Below the pieces are notes generated by a model that was not told the DNA's origin, did not search any database, and saw only the letters and a program-made list of their open reading frames with translations. Below, piece after piece: positions 9,645 to 19,185 of a stretch of DNA of 64,000 bases. A program made the translations under genes and the position numbers. Each line of letters begins with the position of its first letter. Position 1 is the stretch's first letter. This stretch comes from Coemansia sp. RSA 487 (lineage: Eukaryota > Kickxellomycota > Kickxellomycetes > Kickxellales > Kickxellaceae), in the NCBI GenBank assembly GCA_027577595.1, contig JANBRJ010000003.1, positions 310,001-374,000 on the forward strand. Reading direction: 5' to 3'.

Positions 9645-12131
9645 ATGTCCGACATTGCAAGCGACGACGTCCAGAGGTTCCTGGACGGCCACTTCACCAG
9701 TCTAGAGTCGCTGGAACTGGTCAACGATTTCCTGCGCGACGAAGAGCGTACGCATGCTTCACTCGAGAAGGATCTGGAAACCACACACCAACACACACAA
9801 GCCGTGCTTTCTGAGGCAAGCAGCGTCGCGGACAAGGTGAACGCCGAGTCTCTAAAGCTGATAGACTTGCACAGCAAGGTAGTGGGCTCTGCTGCCGACG
9901 AGAGCGTATCGGCATGGCAGTTTAGGGACGGGACCGAGATAATGAAGCTCGTTGCGTCGCTTGCTGCCCGGCTCGGAGAGCACCAGAAGCTAAGCCAGGC
10001 GAAGGCGTCTGTTGATGTACTTGTTGACATTGAGCAGACAAAGGCCATGGCCACGCAATGCTTGGATGAAAAGGACTCGCAGGGCGTACTGGCGGCCTAC
10101 ACACATGCGGTCTCTGTTCTGTCTAAAAACTATAAAACAACGCCCGTGCAGCCACTGGCGCCGAACCATCTTTTGGAGCACATCACACAGACGGTGCTGG
10201 GCATTTGGAAGGACGCAGAAGGCGCTGCTGCGAAGGCGCAAAACGAATCCCTGGTGAGGCTTGGATGGCCCGGAAAAATAGACATGTCGCTGGCCACAAC
10301 AATCGAGACATTCGACGCCGGGTTCTCGATGCTCATGAGCCTCGATTGTGTCAATCGCGAGTACAAAGGCGTGCTTGCTCGCTGCTGCCCCGAGGTGCTT
10401 GCAAACAAAAAATCGACGCTGCCCCTGGAGCACCTGGCAAAGGCAGTTGACATCCGCATGCGCTACCATTTCGAGAGCAGCCGGGCAACCAACCGCGTCG
10501 ACAAGCCCGAGTGGTGGCTTTCGCAGGTGCTCAGCATGGTACGCAACCTCGTTCCTTTCTTGGAAACGCACATCCAGCATGTCTATGAGCAGGCGCCGCT
10601 GCCCCGCCTCGATACCAGAAACGAGTTCCTGCGTCTGATTCTGCCGGTGATCCAGCGCAAGCTGGCCCACGACCGCCCCGAGTACCTCAAATCCGGCCTG
10701 GTCATCTCGCATGTGACGCGCGAGCTGGCCAGCTTTGAGCAAACCCTGCGCGACGTGTACTTTTTCGATGGCCCCAGTGCTCTTGAGCGCTTTCTCTCCG
10801 ACAGCGACGTGTTTGCGGCGTGGGTGGAGGCCGAGCGCGCAAACGCAATGGCTGCGTACATGGAGGCGGTCAACGACCCAGGGGCATTTGATCTTGTATA
10901 CGACGACGATATGCTTGGGGTCGACGATGCCAAGCCGTCACGCATAGCCGAGAAGGTGGTTCTGCTGGTCGAGGACATGGCAGACCGCTACGCTGCCATC
11001 CCCAGCCGCATGCAGCGGCTGCAGCAGCTGGCCACGACGCAGTTTCCTCTGATCATTGCGCTTGTTGAGGACGTGGAGGAGGAGATCGACGAGTTCAACC
11101 GCATAACGCTTGCCTTTATACGAGAGTCTAACATCCCCGGGGCCTTTGGCACAAGCGCAACGCCAGGCCAGACGCCGTTCATATCGCAGCTGGCGCGGCT
11201 TGCCGCATGGTTCCAGACCATATGGTATGTTGAGGAGGCAGCGCGAGACTGGAACAACTCGCCCATGTATGTGGATATGTGGGCGGCCGTATGCCAACGC
11301 GCCCATGCGCTGGGAAAAGAGGCTGATCCTCGGGATTGGCGCGACGACTGCGACGACTGGCGCGCAAAGGACCGCGAACTGCTTGACGGTACACCGGCAC
11401 AGGAAGAACCAGCAGCAGGTGACGATGACTGGATCGATAGCGGGATTTGGGAGCGGACAGTCGGGACGCTTGGGAAGCTCAAGCAGCGCGTGCTTGACCT
11501 GATCAGCAAGGCAATCAACAGCGACACTGTTGGGCAGCTGCGTGCGTTTCGCAAAAAGAACACTTGGGTCACAGGCACCGACGGTAGAGGAACCGGGTTT
11601 AGGGCTTCGATGGAGCTCAGCAGCGCGCTGTCTGGGCTTGCGCTGCTTATCTCGTCACTGGCCGAGATGCTGCCATTCGCAGCATTTACGCGGCTGATGC
11701 GCTCTCTGTCAGCCGAAATTGACACGTTCATCACCGAACGCGTCGCCTGTGCGCACTCGTTTAACGCTTGCGGCGGACAGCAGCTAGCGGCCGACGTCGA
11801 GGCAGTTGGCCGTGTGCTTGTTTCATCGGCTCCCCGCGCAGATCTGAGACGACCGAACCAGCGGGCGCTGCCAAAAGCCAGGGAATGCGGCTTGGTTCTG
11901 TCGTGCAGTGTGGATACCATGTCGGCAGATAGCATGTCGGCAGATAGCGCCAGCAGCAATTCCATTCCGCTGGCGCTTAATGAGTGGGCACATGCAGTAG
12001 CTGACACTTCTGCCGATGTCCAGGAGGCACAGCTGGTTCTGAAGAAGTTGGGAATAAGCCGCTTGTCAGTCAAGGAAGTGCGCAAGCTTCTTGGAAACCG
12101 CGTCGATTTCTCTGACAATTCAATTGACTGA
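9645..12131 (+). CDS. TIP20: RINT1/TIP20-family vesicle tethering protein
   Basis: An 828-residue intronless gene with the layout of the RINT-1/Tip20 family. A coiled N-terminus (residues 1-70) is followed by an all-helical CATCHR rod. Conserved blocks include PEWWLSQVLSMVRNLVPFL, LILPVIQRKLAHDRPEYL, SHVTRELASFEQTLRDVYFF and AWVEAERANAMAAYM, the last two being the RINT1_TIP20 signature. The protein belongs to the Dsl1/NRZ complex, which tethers Golgi-derived COPI vesicles at the ER and works with the ER SNAREs. A block rich in Ser, Met, Asp and Ala repeats (SADSMSADSASS near 756-768) precedes the last helical part. The start at 9645 gives the usual N-terminal coil. The symbol follows yeast usage; animal members are RINT1. 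Confidence 0.8.
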   Translation: MSDIASDDVQRFLDGHFTSLESLELVNDFLRDEERTHASLEKDLETTHQHTQAVLSEASSVADKVNAESLKLIDLHSKVVGSAADESVSAWQFRDGTEIMKLVASLAARLGEHQKLSQAKASVDVLVDIEQTKAMATQCLDEKDSQGVLAAYTHAVSVLSKNYKTTPVQPLAPNHLLEHITQTVLGIWKDAEGAAAKAQNESLVRLGWPGKIDMSLATTIETFDAGFSMLMSLDCVNREYKGVLARCCPEVLANKKSTLPLEHLAKAVDIRMRYHFESSRATNRVDKPEWWLSQVLSMVRNLVPFLETHIQHVYEQAPLPRLDTRNEFLRLILPVIQRKLAHDRPEYLKSGLVISHVTRELASFEQTLRDVYFFDGPSALERFLSDSDVFAAWVEAERANAMAAYMEAVNDPGAFDLVYDDDMLGVDDAKPSRIAEKVVLLVEDMADRYAAIPSRMQRLQQLATTQFPLIIALVEDVEEEIDEFNRITLAFIRESNIPGAFGTSATPGQTPFISQLARLAAWFQTIWYVEEAARDWNNSPMYVDMWAAVCQRAHALGKEADPRDWRDDCDDWRAKDRELLDGTPAQEEPAAGDDDWIDSGIWERTVGTLGKLKQRVLDLISKAINSDTVGQLRAFRKKNTWVTGTDGRGTGFRASMELSSALSGLALLISSLAEMLPFAAFTRLMRSLSAEIDTFITERVACAHSFNACGGQQLAADVEAVGRVLVSSAPRADLRRPNQRALPKARECGLVLSCSVDTMSADSMSADSASSNSIPLALNEWAHAVADTSADVQEAQLVLKKLGISRLSVKEVRKLLGNRVDFSDNSID

Positions 12132-12240
12132 AACGAACAAGAGTTTCTTGTAGCTTGCTTTTTGCATGTTGCTTCGAACAAAAGAAATTAAGAAAATACA
12201 CCCTAAAGAACAAAAGTATAGACAGGATCTGCTTTCGAGT

Positions 12241-13245
12241 TCACAGAGATACAGGTGGAAGAGTGGCAGTACCGTTGCTTGTTTTACCATTCTCAATCCA
12301 TTCGATGGCCTGATCTACCTCGTGGACCAGTCGCTCCATCTGCGCGATCTGGCGGGTCTTTGCATCTATGTCGCCATTGGCATCCATATGCCTGTTCAGC
12401 TTTCCGGGTATCGAGACACTCTGACAATGGCGTGCAGCCTCTGATATTCCAGGCAGGTTATTGACAATGCCGCTCATGTTCTGCAGCGCATCGATCATAC
12501 GTTGATGGTATGCGGAGTCGAGCATCCAGTGCTCCTCAGCCAGTGGGTTTGTAAGCCGAGCAAGAAGACTGGCTCTGTTCTTGCCGATCTGACGCAAGTG
12601 ACTGGCAAACGATGACAGCAGTTGCAACCTTTCGGCCACGACTTTCTGATCCAACACACTGCCATTGGCCTCGTAATCCTTCCTGTCAGCCTCTAATAGC
12701 CGTTCCCTTAGGCTTTCGTCAAAGACACCAAGCTCCTCCCGCAAGGACGCTTGCAGCTTGGTTGCCTGAATAGCCTCCGAGTCGCCCAAGTCATCGTCTG
12801 ATCCATAGTCGTCCTCGTTCATATTCCGTAAATAGTCCATGTTTGCTGTTGTAGCAGGTATCCCAGAAGCCCCGGGATCAATTGCTAGCCCAATGTTTCC
12901 GGCAAGATCAAGCTTTGCACCCATGGGATCAATATTGCTCCGCTTGTCTCTTCTACCCGCTCCACGCGCCCGGGAAGCCATCGTGATATCTTCTGGTTGG
13001 CGCAGAGAAAGCCGGGAACTGGCTCGCGGCGTCTGCGAGGCAGACGAAACACGTCTTCCGTTGCTTTTTTGCAACAGCGATACTCTGGTGCTTGGCGTTT
13101 GCGGTCGTGCTTCTCTTCCTCTTCCTCTTGCCGCCATTGTTGGTACTGCCCTTGAAGCTCTGGATGCGGGGCGTGTTGGCACTGGTCTCGAGCTGGCACG
13201 TCCAAGTATGCCCCTGCTTTGCTGCCTTGAGGAGGAATAGCTCAT
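12241..13245 (-). CDS. HAUS2-like (augmin subunit 2) candidate
   Basis: A 334-residue protein. Residues 1-115 are basic, Ser/Arg-rich and disordered. After an acidic linker (DDYGSDDDLGDSEA), residues about 190-325 are helical. This half resembles animal HAUS2: the order LLxRLxxP...E, then a YHxxM motif (LDSAYHQRMIDAL here; human IEAVYHRYMVHLL), a helix with a conserved IP/LP, and a final helix MERLVHEVDQAIEWIEN (human MDILVTETEELAENILKW). HAUS2 is part of augmin, which recruits gamma-tubulin to existing microtubules for branching nucleation in the spindle. The match is by eye over about 120 residues, so the name is provisional. A basic disordered N-terminus could fit microtubule binding. It converges with RINT1 (109 bp) and diverges from the PRP4 kinase gene. 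Confidence 0.5.
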   Translation of the reverse strand: MSYSSSRQQSRGILGRASSRPVPTRPASRASRAVPTMAARGRGREARPQTPSTRVSLLQKSNGRRVSSASQTPRASSRLSLRQPEDITMASRARGAGRRDKRSNIDPMGAKLDLAGNIGLAIDPGASGIPATTANMDYLRNMNEDDYGSDDDLGDSEAIQATKLQASLREELGVFDESLRERLLEADRKDYEANGSVLDQKVVAERLQLLSSFASHLRQIGKNRASLLARLTNPLAEEHWMLDSAYHQRMIDALQNMSGIVNNLPGISEAARHCQSVSIPGKLNRHMDANGDIDAKTRQIAQMERLVHEVDQAIEWIENGKTSNGTATLPPVSL

Positions 13246-13555
13246 TCTGAATTCTATACAATAGTTTATAAATTAACAATGGCGATGCAATAAAAAAAAC
13301 AAGTAAACAAAGAAAAGGAAGGACACACAGCAGAGAAAAGCCAGCCATTTAAAAAAACTTGTAGGGCTTTGCTTTGTGCTCATCCCCCATCATATGACAC
13401 AGCGAATAAGTCAAATTCGCAATGCTGTCTGTATATATTTAAAATACAAAAATTTGACTTATCGGGCAGAAATGGGTGTCACCATTTGTAAGCAAAAGTA
13501 TCTGTATTTATTACACACTACATTAGACCACATTGACCTTGTCGCAGGAATAGAA
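13246..13555. promoter_or_regulatory. Divergent promoter region, HAUS2-like / PRP4 kinase
   Basis: 310 bp of AT-rich sequence between two divergent starts. The PRP4 frame stays open back to 13376, but that part translates to residues without family similarity and is taken as 5' leader. Confidence 0.45.
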
Positions 13556-15634
13556 ATGCATAGACATCACGGTGGATTCGACACAGAGGATGGCGAGATT
13601 ACCAACGACCACAGCGTTTCGCCACCACGCAGCGACAAACTGAGAAGCTCGGCAGGTGCGCAAACCACCAACAAACCACGGCGCCCTACGTCTGCATCTG
13701 TATCTGCATCGACTGCGCTGCTTTCAAGAACACCGCTAGCCAAAAGTAGACGCAGGGAGCCTTATGAAAGCGACGACAAAAGAACGCGCAGACGCAGTCG
13801 TAGTCCAGACCCAGTTCCACGATCCCGTCCGAGTGAGAAAGATTCTAGTAAGGATAAAGGGAGTGCAACAGCACCGCCCAGTAAAGCACTACTTGACAAC
13901 CCCAAGACAAGCATAGCGACTAACGCTACTGTTGAGTCTTTTGTGAATGGGACCCTCAGCATTGATGAAGGGTTTAAGCTGTCGTTTGAGAAAGATGATG
14001 ATCCTGGGGAGGAGGAGCGGCTGCTTGAAGAGCGCCGCCGTCGCCGTAGAGAAATTATGATGATGCACAGAACTCAGACTGACTCACCAACCACTCCTTC
14101 CTCTGACACTATTAGAAACATTTCTAGAGACGCAACCGAGCAAGGAAATTCGCTTAAAATCCCCGCTGCAGACTCTACTGTGGCAGAGGGTGTCAGCACA
14201 CACGACTTTGCTCTCGAAAAGGTGCACGGCAATCCAAGCGACAGCATTGCACAGCAGGAAGCAGAAGGCATCTCTGCTGCCGATTGCAACCCCAACACCG
14301 ACTCTAATGCGGACGACATGCGCCATAGGATGATTGCAAAGGCAGCTCAAAATATTGATATGAAGAGAAGCACAGCCGCTTTGGAAAATACACAAGCACC
14401 CAAAGCAACATCAGTCCATCCGGCTGGTCCTCAGAAAGGTAGTGGCGGCGAAGATGACGACGACGACGATTTCGACATGTTTGCCGATGACGACGTCGAA
14501 CCTGAAAAGGCAACTCTGTCCGCGACATTGGGTGGTCGTGTAGCGAAATCGAGCACTGGAGCATCGCTTGTAAGCATGTCAGCGATGGCTGACAGCTGGG
14601 ATGACGCGGAGGGTTACTACCGCACAGTCGTCGGCGAGCTCTTGGATGATCGGTACCTGGTGCAATCGTTCCTTGGCCAGGGCGTGTTCAGCTCAGTTGT
14701 CAAGGCGCTGGATACAAAGAACCAGAATGCGCCCGTAGCAATAAAGATAATCCGCCAGAACGACCTTATGCGCAAAGCTGGGCTCAAGGAGCAGCGCATT
14801 CTCGAGCGTCTTGCCGAAGCGGATCCAAGCGGCAAGATGCATGTCGTTCGACTGCTTGAAAGCTTTGTGCACTGCGGCCATCTTTGCCTGAGCTTTGAGC
14901 TGATGAGTCTGAATCTGCGGGAGGTTGTGCGCAAGTACGGGCGGGACTCAGGTCTGAATTTGCAGGCAGTGCGCGTGTACGCGATGCACCTTCTTCTGGC
15001 GCTTGATCTATTACGCAGAAGCAACGTCACGCACGGAGACCTGAAGCCTGACAACTGCTTTGTTTCCGACCAGAGGAATAACGTAAAGCTGGGCGACCTT
15101 GGCTCTGCCTGCGACGTGAGCGAGAACGAGATCACGCCGTATCTGGTTAGTAGGTTCTACCGCGCCCCCGAGATCATGCTGGGCATGCAGTACAACTGCG
15201 CGATCGATGTATGGTCGTTAGGCGCGACGCTTTTTGAACTGTACACTGGGAAGATACTGTTTCCCGGCCGGAACAACAACCACATGCTGCAGCTGATGAT
15301 GGAGACCCGTGGGCATTTTCCTAACCGTATGCTTCGCCGCGGCCAGTTCTGGCAGCAGCACTTTGAGGACAACGGCGGCAGCATGCTTGACTTTGTTAGC
15401 CGCACAACCGATAGGCTGACGGGAAGCGAGGTCGTGCAACGGATGACGTTCGCCAAACCCAAAAACGACATCAAGTCGCGCGTGTTGCAAGCGACGCCGG
15501 CCGGATCGTCGTCTGATGAGATCCAGTTGGCGCTGCAATTTGCGAGTCTGCTCGATCGGTGCCTTGAGCTTAGTCCCGAGAAGCGCATCACGCCGATAGA
15601 AGCTCTGCGCCATGCATTCTTTTCGCAAAAGTAG
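13556..15634 (+). CDS. PRP4: PRP4-type spliceosomal protein kinase
   Basis: A 692-residue kinase. Residues 1-360 are disordered, rich in Ser, Arg, Asp and Glu with RS-like stretches (KRTRRRSRSPDPVPRSR). The kinase domain spans about 365-690. Key elements are the glycine loop GQGVFSSVV, catalytic lysine Lys397 in VAIKII, the catalytic loop HGDLKPDN with Asp495, and the metal-binding motif, which reads DLG (Asp514) instead of DFG. After that come SRFYRAPEIMLG and an insert with METRGHFPNRMLRRGQFW that is diagnostic for the PRP4 (PRPF4B) subgroup. The kinase phosphorylates spliceosomal proteins in the tri-snRNP to license B-complex formation. The start at 13556 (MHRHHGGFDTEDGEI) is chosen because the 60 residues before it look like translated leader. 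The frame is continuous, with no intron. Confidence 0.9.
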   Translation: MHRHHGGFDTEDGEITNDHSVSPPRSDKLRSSAGAQTTNKPRRPTSASVSASTALLSRTPLAKSRRREPYESDDKRTRRRSRSPDPVPRSRPSEKDSSKDKGSATAPPSKALLDNPKTSIATNATVESFVNGTLSIDEGFKLSFEKDDDPGEEERLLEERRRRRREIMMMHRTQTDSPTTPSSDTIRNISRDATEQGNSLKIPAADSTVAEGVSTHDFALEKVHGNPSDSIAQQEAEGISAADCNPNTDSNADDMRHRMIAKAAQNIDMKRSTAALENTQAPKATSVHPAGPQKGSGGEDDDDDDFDMFADDDVEPEKATLSATLGGRVAKSSTGASLVSMSAMADSWDDAEGYYRTVVGELLDDRYLVQSFLGQGVFSSVVKALDTKNQNAPVAIKIIRQNDLMRKAGLKEQRILERLAEADPSGKMHVVRLLESFVHCGHLCLSFELMSLNLREVVRKYGRDSGLNLQAVRVYAMHLLLALDLLRRSNVTHGDLKPDNCFVSDQRNNVKLGDLGSACDVSENEITPYLVSRFYRAPEIMLGMQYNCAIDVWSLGATLFELYTGKILFPGRNNNHMLQLMMETRGHFPNRMLRRGQFWQQHFEDNGGSMLDFVSRTTDRLTGSEVVQRMTFAKPKNDIKSRVLQATPAGSSSDEIQLALQFASLLDRCLELSPEKRITPIEALRHAFFSQK

Positions 15635-15726
15635 CCTTTTTCCCGTTTAATAGCGAATGTTTGCTTGTTTACATCAAAAAAATCTATAACCAAGTCAAGC
15701 TACTACTCGTCTGCTGCTCCACAGCT

Positions 15727-16863
15727 TTAAGCATTTTGCTTCTGCTCCTCCGGTTGCTCCTTTGATTGTTCCTCCAGTTGCCTCTCGTTATGTTGCTCCT
15801 GTCCTTCTTCCTGCTCCCGTGCTTGCTGTTTTTCCTTTTCGTTTTGCAGCATGTTCTCTTTAAGCTGCGCAAATTCGGTCTCGACAGCTGGCCAGTAGAC
15901 GGCGTGGTTGTACTGGAATTCCCAATTACCGTAGCAGTCCTTTTCGAGCTTGCTGCGATCGAAGCAGTCCTCGACCTGGATCCATGGACTGCTGCTATTG
16001 TCGGTCTGGGTCTGTGCATCATCAGCAGCATTTGGATTGACGAATGCAACCTTTGCCTTTGTCACTGGGTCGATAAACGGCGACACAAGGGTGTAGAAGG
16101 CAACAAAAAACCTTGGTGGCATAAAGATCACTGCGCGGCCCAGCCGCTCCGGATAGTGGTTAGCTAGGATCTCCAGGAACTTCTTTGCTGTGCCGATGGA
16201 TACTGAGTTGGAGAAGCCCCAGTGCGTGGCGTCGATGGCAAGCGTGACCTTTTCAACGCCTGGACGCATGTGGCGGATGCACATCTCAAGCGTGTAAATA
16301 ACCCAGCGGATCTGGTTGTCGGCCTCCTTCGTATTTTGCTTGTGGTTGTACATGTAGATGACGGGGCGCGAGAACTTGTCAAATCCGTTCAAGTACATCT
16401 TGCCGGTTCTGTTCTCAATCTCGACAACATCGGGCCGCAGTGCGTGGGGTCTGGTGGATGCGCGCCATTCAATGGTTTTCCGCAGCGCTTTCTTTGTGTC
16501 CTCGTAGACGCCCTTTCGTGCGCGCACGTACCGAGCAATGCACTCGTCGGTAAGCCAGCCCTCGATATCCAGGGGAACGTCCTTGTCGATGAATTTGAGA
16601 GCCTCTGGGTCAATTGGCGGCAGGTCCTTGATCAGCTCTGGAATCTCGGTCTTTATCTTGTCAAAGACATTTTTCTCATCTTCGCTCAGCGGGCGGATTT
16701 CCTGTAGAGGGCCGTCACTCGTTTCGCAGTCAAAGACAGGCTGGATTGCTGGTGCGTCGCTTTTGTTTTCAACACTGTCCGTGGGTGCTGAATCGTGTGC
16801 AACCTTTTCGGACGTCTTTGTGGCGGCATCTTCGGACTTTGAGAACCCAAACAACGAGCGCAT
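15727..16863 (-). CDS. Sec14-like CRAL-TRIO lipid transfer protein
   Basis: 378 residues. Residues about 60-135 form the CRAL-TRIO N-terminal helical region (ALKFIDKDVPLDIEGWLTDE, then ARYVRARK). Residues about 150-300 form the CRAL-TRIO lipid-binding domain (RPVIYMYNHKQNT, MRPGVEKVTLAIDATHWGFS, KKFLEILANHYPERLGRAVI, PPRFFVAFYTLVSPFIDP). It ends in a Gln/Glu-rich tail of about 50 residues that may form a coil. Members carry phosphatidylinositol and a second lipid between membranes and present PI to kinases. I cannot say which Sec14 paralogue this is; the YPERLGRAVIFMPPRFF block fits the general family. The start at 16863 (MRSLFGFSKSED) is chosen because the open frame before it crosses TG-repeat leader sequence. 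It converges with the PRP4 gene (92 bp). Confidence 0.85.
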   Translation of the reverse strand: MRSLFGFSKSEDAATKTSEKVAHDSAPTDSVENKSDAPAIQPVFDCETSDGPLQEIRPLSEDEKNVFDKIKTEIPELIKDLPPIDPEALKFIDKDVPLDIEGWLTDECIARYVRARKGVYEDTKKALRKTIEWRASTRPHALRPDVVEIENRTGKMYLNGFDKFSRPVIYMYNHKQNTKEADNQIRWVIYTLEMCIRHMRPGVEKVTLAIDATHWGFSNSVSIGTAKKFLEILANHYPERLGRAVIFMPPRFFVAFYTLVSPFIDPVTKAKVAFVNPNAADDAQTQTDNSSSPWIQVEDCFDRSKLEKDCYGNWEFQYNHAVYWPAVETEFAQLKENMLQNEKEKQQAREQEEGQEQHNERQLEEQSKEQPEEQKQNA

Positions 16864-18205
16864 GGTGTGTGTATGTATGTGTATAGTTAGGCGTGTATGT
16901 GTGATTCTGCTATATTCCTTCCTACTTGCTTTGGTGGATGCAATAGTGGAGATGTGTGTGTGTGTGTGTTGTTGTGAATAGATTAGCTGCTGGGTGTGGT
17001 ATTTAAGGGTATGCGTTGTTTGCTTGTTTGGCACATCAAAGACAAAGAAATAGAAACGCATAGCCCGCAGTTTCCACAGAACACAGAGAGAAGAGAAAGC
17101 AGGAGGTATTGCGTGCCAGACCAGACTGTGCGAGAACACCAGCATTTGGTTTTGGTAAAGGCAAGAGTGCCTTGGCAATAACAACAGCAGAGAAAAGTTG
17201 CGAAAAGCAATTAGCTATAGGACACTATATACACATAGGAAATAAAAGCTTTCTCTCACTCTGTCTATCCAACTGCCAGATATATATATATGTAAAGGTG
17301 CTACGATGATATAATTCGTTTGAGGCACCTTGTCACCCGGGATATTGCGGCGCTCATCTGTGTGGGTTGCATCCAGTTTCTTCTTTGAAATGTGAACGCA
17401 GTATGCTCAAAAGTAGTAGCGAGAGAAAGAAAGGAAGCAAAAGCTAGTCTTGGCTGGCACTGCAGCCAAGATGTTCTACTTCGCAAGCTTTGCTCCACAC
17501 ATCAACGGCTGAACATCCCTTTAATCGTCTTCAAACAGCTAGCCAGAGCGCGTTTTGGTTCTGGCTGTGCAGAGATACGCTGGAGGTACCATCAATTCCA
17601 TTCTTACCTTTAAGTTGAGATCAGGGACGACTTGAAGCAAGTGGGTATGGGCTGGTGCAAAAAATATATGGCCAAAAACAAAAAAATAGAAAAAAAAACA
17701 AGAGAAAAAGGATACTTGGCAGAACACATCAGAATTGCTTGTGTTTGACGGTCACGATTCGTGCAGCTGCCAACAAACGCTTTTATATTCCGAGAGAGTG
17801 CCACTGCGATAAAGAAAATATACACAGCCATCAGGATTTTTACCGAGTGAATTCCGCATTTTTAGCACACAAACAAAAGATCATTTTCTGTGTCATGCAT
17901 TTAAAAGACTCAATTCCGCATTGGAACCGTATGCCCCCAACAAGTTCTTCAGCGTCGATTGCACTGGTTGGCCTGGTTCTCTCCCAGAGAATCAAATGCC
18001 CGGTCCGCCAGGGATTATCTAGAAGTCCATTTACTTCCAGTTTGTCATCCTGGCCCCCTTTTCGGCATTAATACCCCTTACCCATCCGAAGGGTCCATTC
18101 GCCCCGGTTTCTTGGAGTAATTTTGCTTACAAATCGCAGTGTTTGAAAGAAACCACAATTAAGTGGTAGCCATGCAAAGTTAATCACAAATAGATGCTAA
18201 GCTTT
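16864..18205. other. Intergenic region upstream of the Sec14-like gene
   Basis: 1.3 kb between two minus-strand genes. It has TG/TATG dinucleotide-rich tracts at about 16866-16972, immediately upstream of the Sec14-like start, and a short TATATATATATA run at about 17281. The rest is AT-rich without a credible frame, tRNA or repeat. Confidence 0.5.
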
Positions 18206-18910
18206 CTAGAAATTAACCACAACTTTCTTGACCTTTGGCGCGCTTGCTTGTCTTCTCTGGACACTGGCTGCCTTGCTTTTGTCTTTCTGTTGCATGTGCA
18301 GTGCAGTGAACACGTCATCGTCGTCGCCACCCTGGCTTGGAACAACCATGCCGACAGTCGTCCCTGCGACATTGTTCTGGGCCGGCTTGCAATCCCTCAT
18401 AAGGTGCAGCTTTGATCCACAGTACTTGCAGCCACCGCCATTTGGGTACAATCCCTTATCGTTGAGCTTGCACTTGGAGGCCAGGTGTCCGCGCTCCTTG
18501 CACACGTAGCACGTTGCATAAGGAAACGACTTGCCGGGCTTTGGGCAGCTCTTTGTTGTATGGTCTTCGGATCCACAGTGGTAGCACACTCCCACGTCGT
18601 GGTTGCTGGCTTGCGGGCAGTTCTTCACGCGATGGCCATCCCTTCGGCACAAATAGCACGTGGATCTTTTCTCCTTCTCGGACAGCCGGTTTACTCGCCG
18701 CTGCTCTGAGCGAATACCCTGTGTGGTTTCAGAACGCTGCCGCTTAGGCCAATCTGCTACGCGGTCGTTGCTACGATAGCGATTTTGCTGCGGTCCTTCC
18801 GACGCTTCTTTCCTCTTTTCGATCTCGGACTTTTTAAGCACCAGCGGCTTCGATATAAACTTCCCGCCAATCTCGGGGCCCTTTGGCGCTCGCTTTGCTA
18901 CTCGCGTCAT
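18206..18910 (-). CDS. ZCCHC9: ZCCHC9-like CCHC zinc-knuckle protein
   Basis: 234 residues. A basic N-terminus (about 80 residues) is followed by four CCHC zinc knuckles: CYLCRRDGHRVKNC, CYHCGSEDHTTKSC, CYVCKERGHLASKC and CKYCGSKLHLMRDC. The spacers, including GLYPNGGGC before the fourth knuckle, match animal ZCCHC9 and the small fungal zinc-knuckle proteins related to it. These nucleolar RNA-binding proteins are linked to ribosomal RNA synthesis and processing. The C-terminus is acidic, then basic and disordered. There is no intron. It lies in a row of minus-strand genes next to NOP53, another ribosome-biogenesis factor; nothing shows that they share a transcript. Identity to the family is well supported by the ordered knuckles; the exact role in fungi is inferred. 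Confidence 0.8.
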   Translation of the reverse strand: MTRVAKRAPKGPEIGGKFISKPLVLKKSEIEKRKEASEGPQQNRYRSNDRVADWPKRQRSETTQGIRSEQRRVNRLSEKEKRSTCYLCRRDGHRVKNCPQASNHDVGVCYHCGSEDHTTKSCPKPGKSFPYATCYVCKERGHLASKCKLNDKGLYPNGGGCKYCGSKLHLMRDCKPAQNNVAGTTVGMVVPSQGGDDDDVFTALHMQQKDKSKAASVQRRQASAPKVKKVVVNF

Positions 18911-19185
18911 TGTTTTCTATTTGTAGTTTGGATGTGAATAATATAGTTGTTGGTGAGGGCAAGCTGTACAAACAGAGGGTGGTGCTTTCGAATTGCAAAA
19001 TAAAAAAGACAAAGAAAAGGAAAACGTGTGGAGATTTTTTCTGGCCAAACCCAAGTTTTTTTTTATAATTGATCTAATTATTTCCGATCGGTTGATCTCG
19101 TCCATATCCCAAAAAATGACTGCATTTTGCCATTTATCACAACAGCTGAAAATGAAGCAAGAAAGATGTATTAAATGATAAACGA

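Noticed and set aside
17655-18071. 138-codon frame between the Sec14-like and ZCCHC9 genes
   Set aside because: Lys/Arg/His-rich translation of A-tract sequence with no similarity to a known family.
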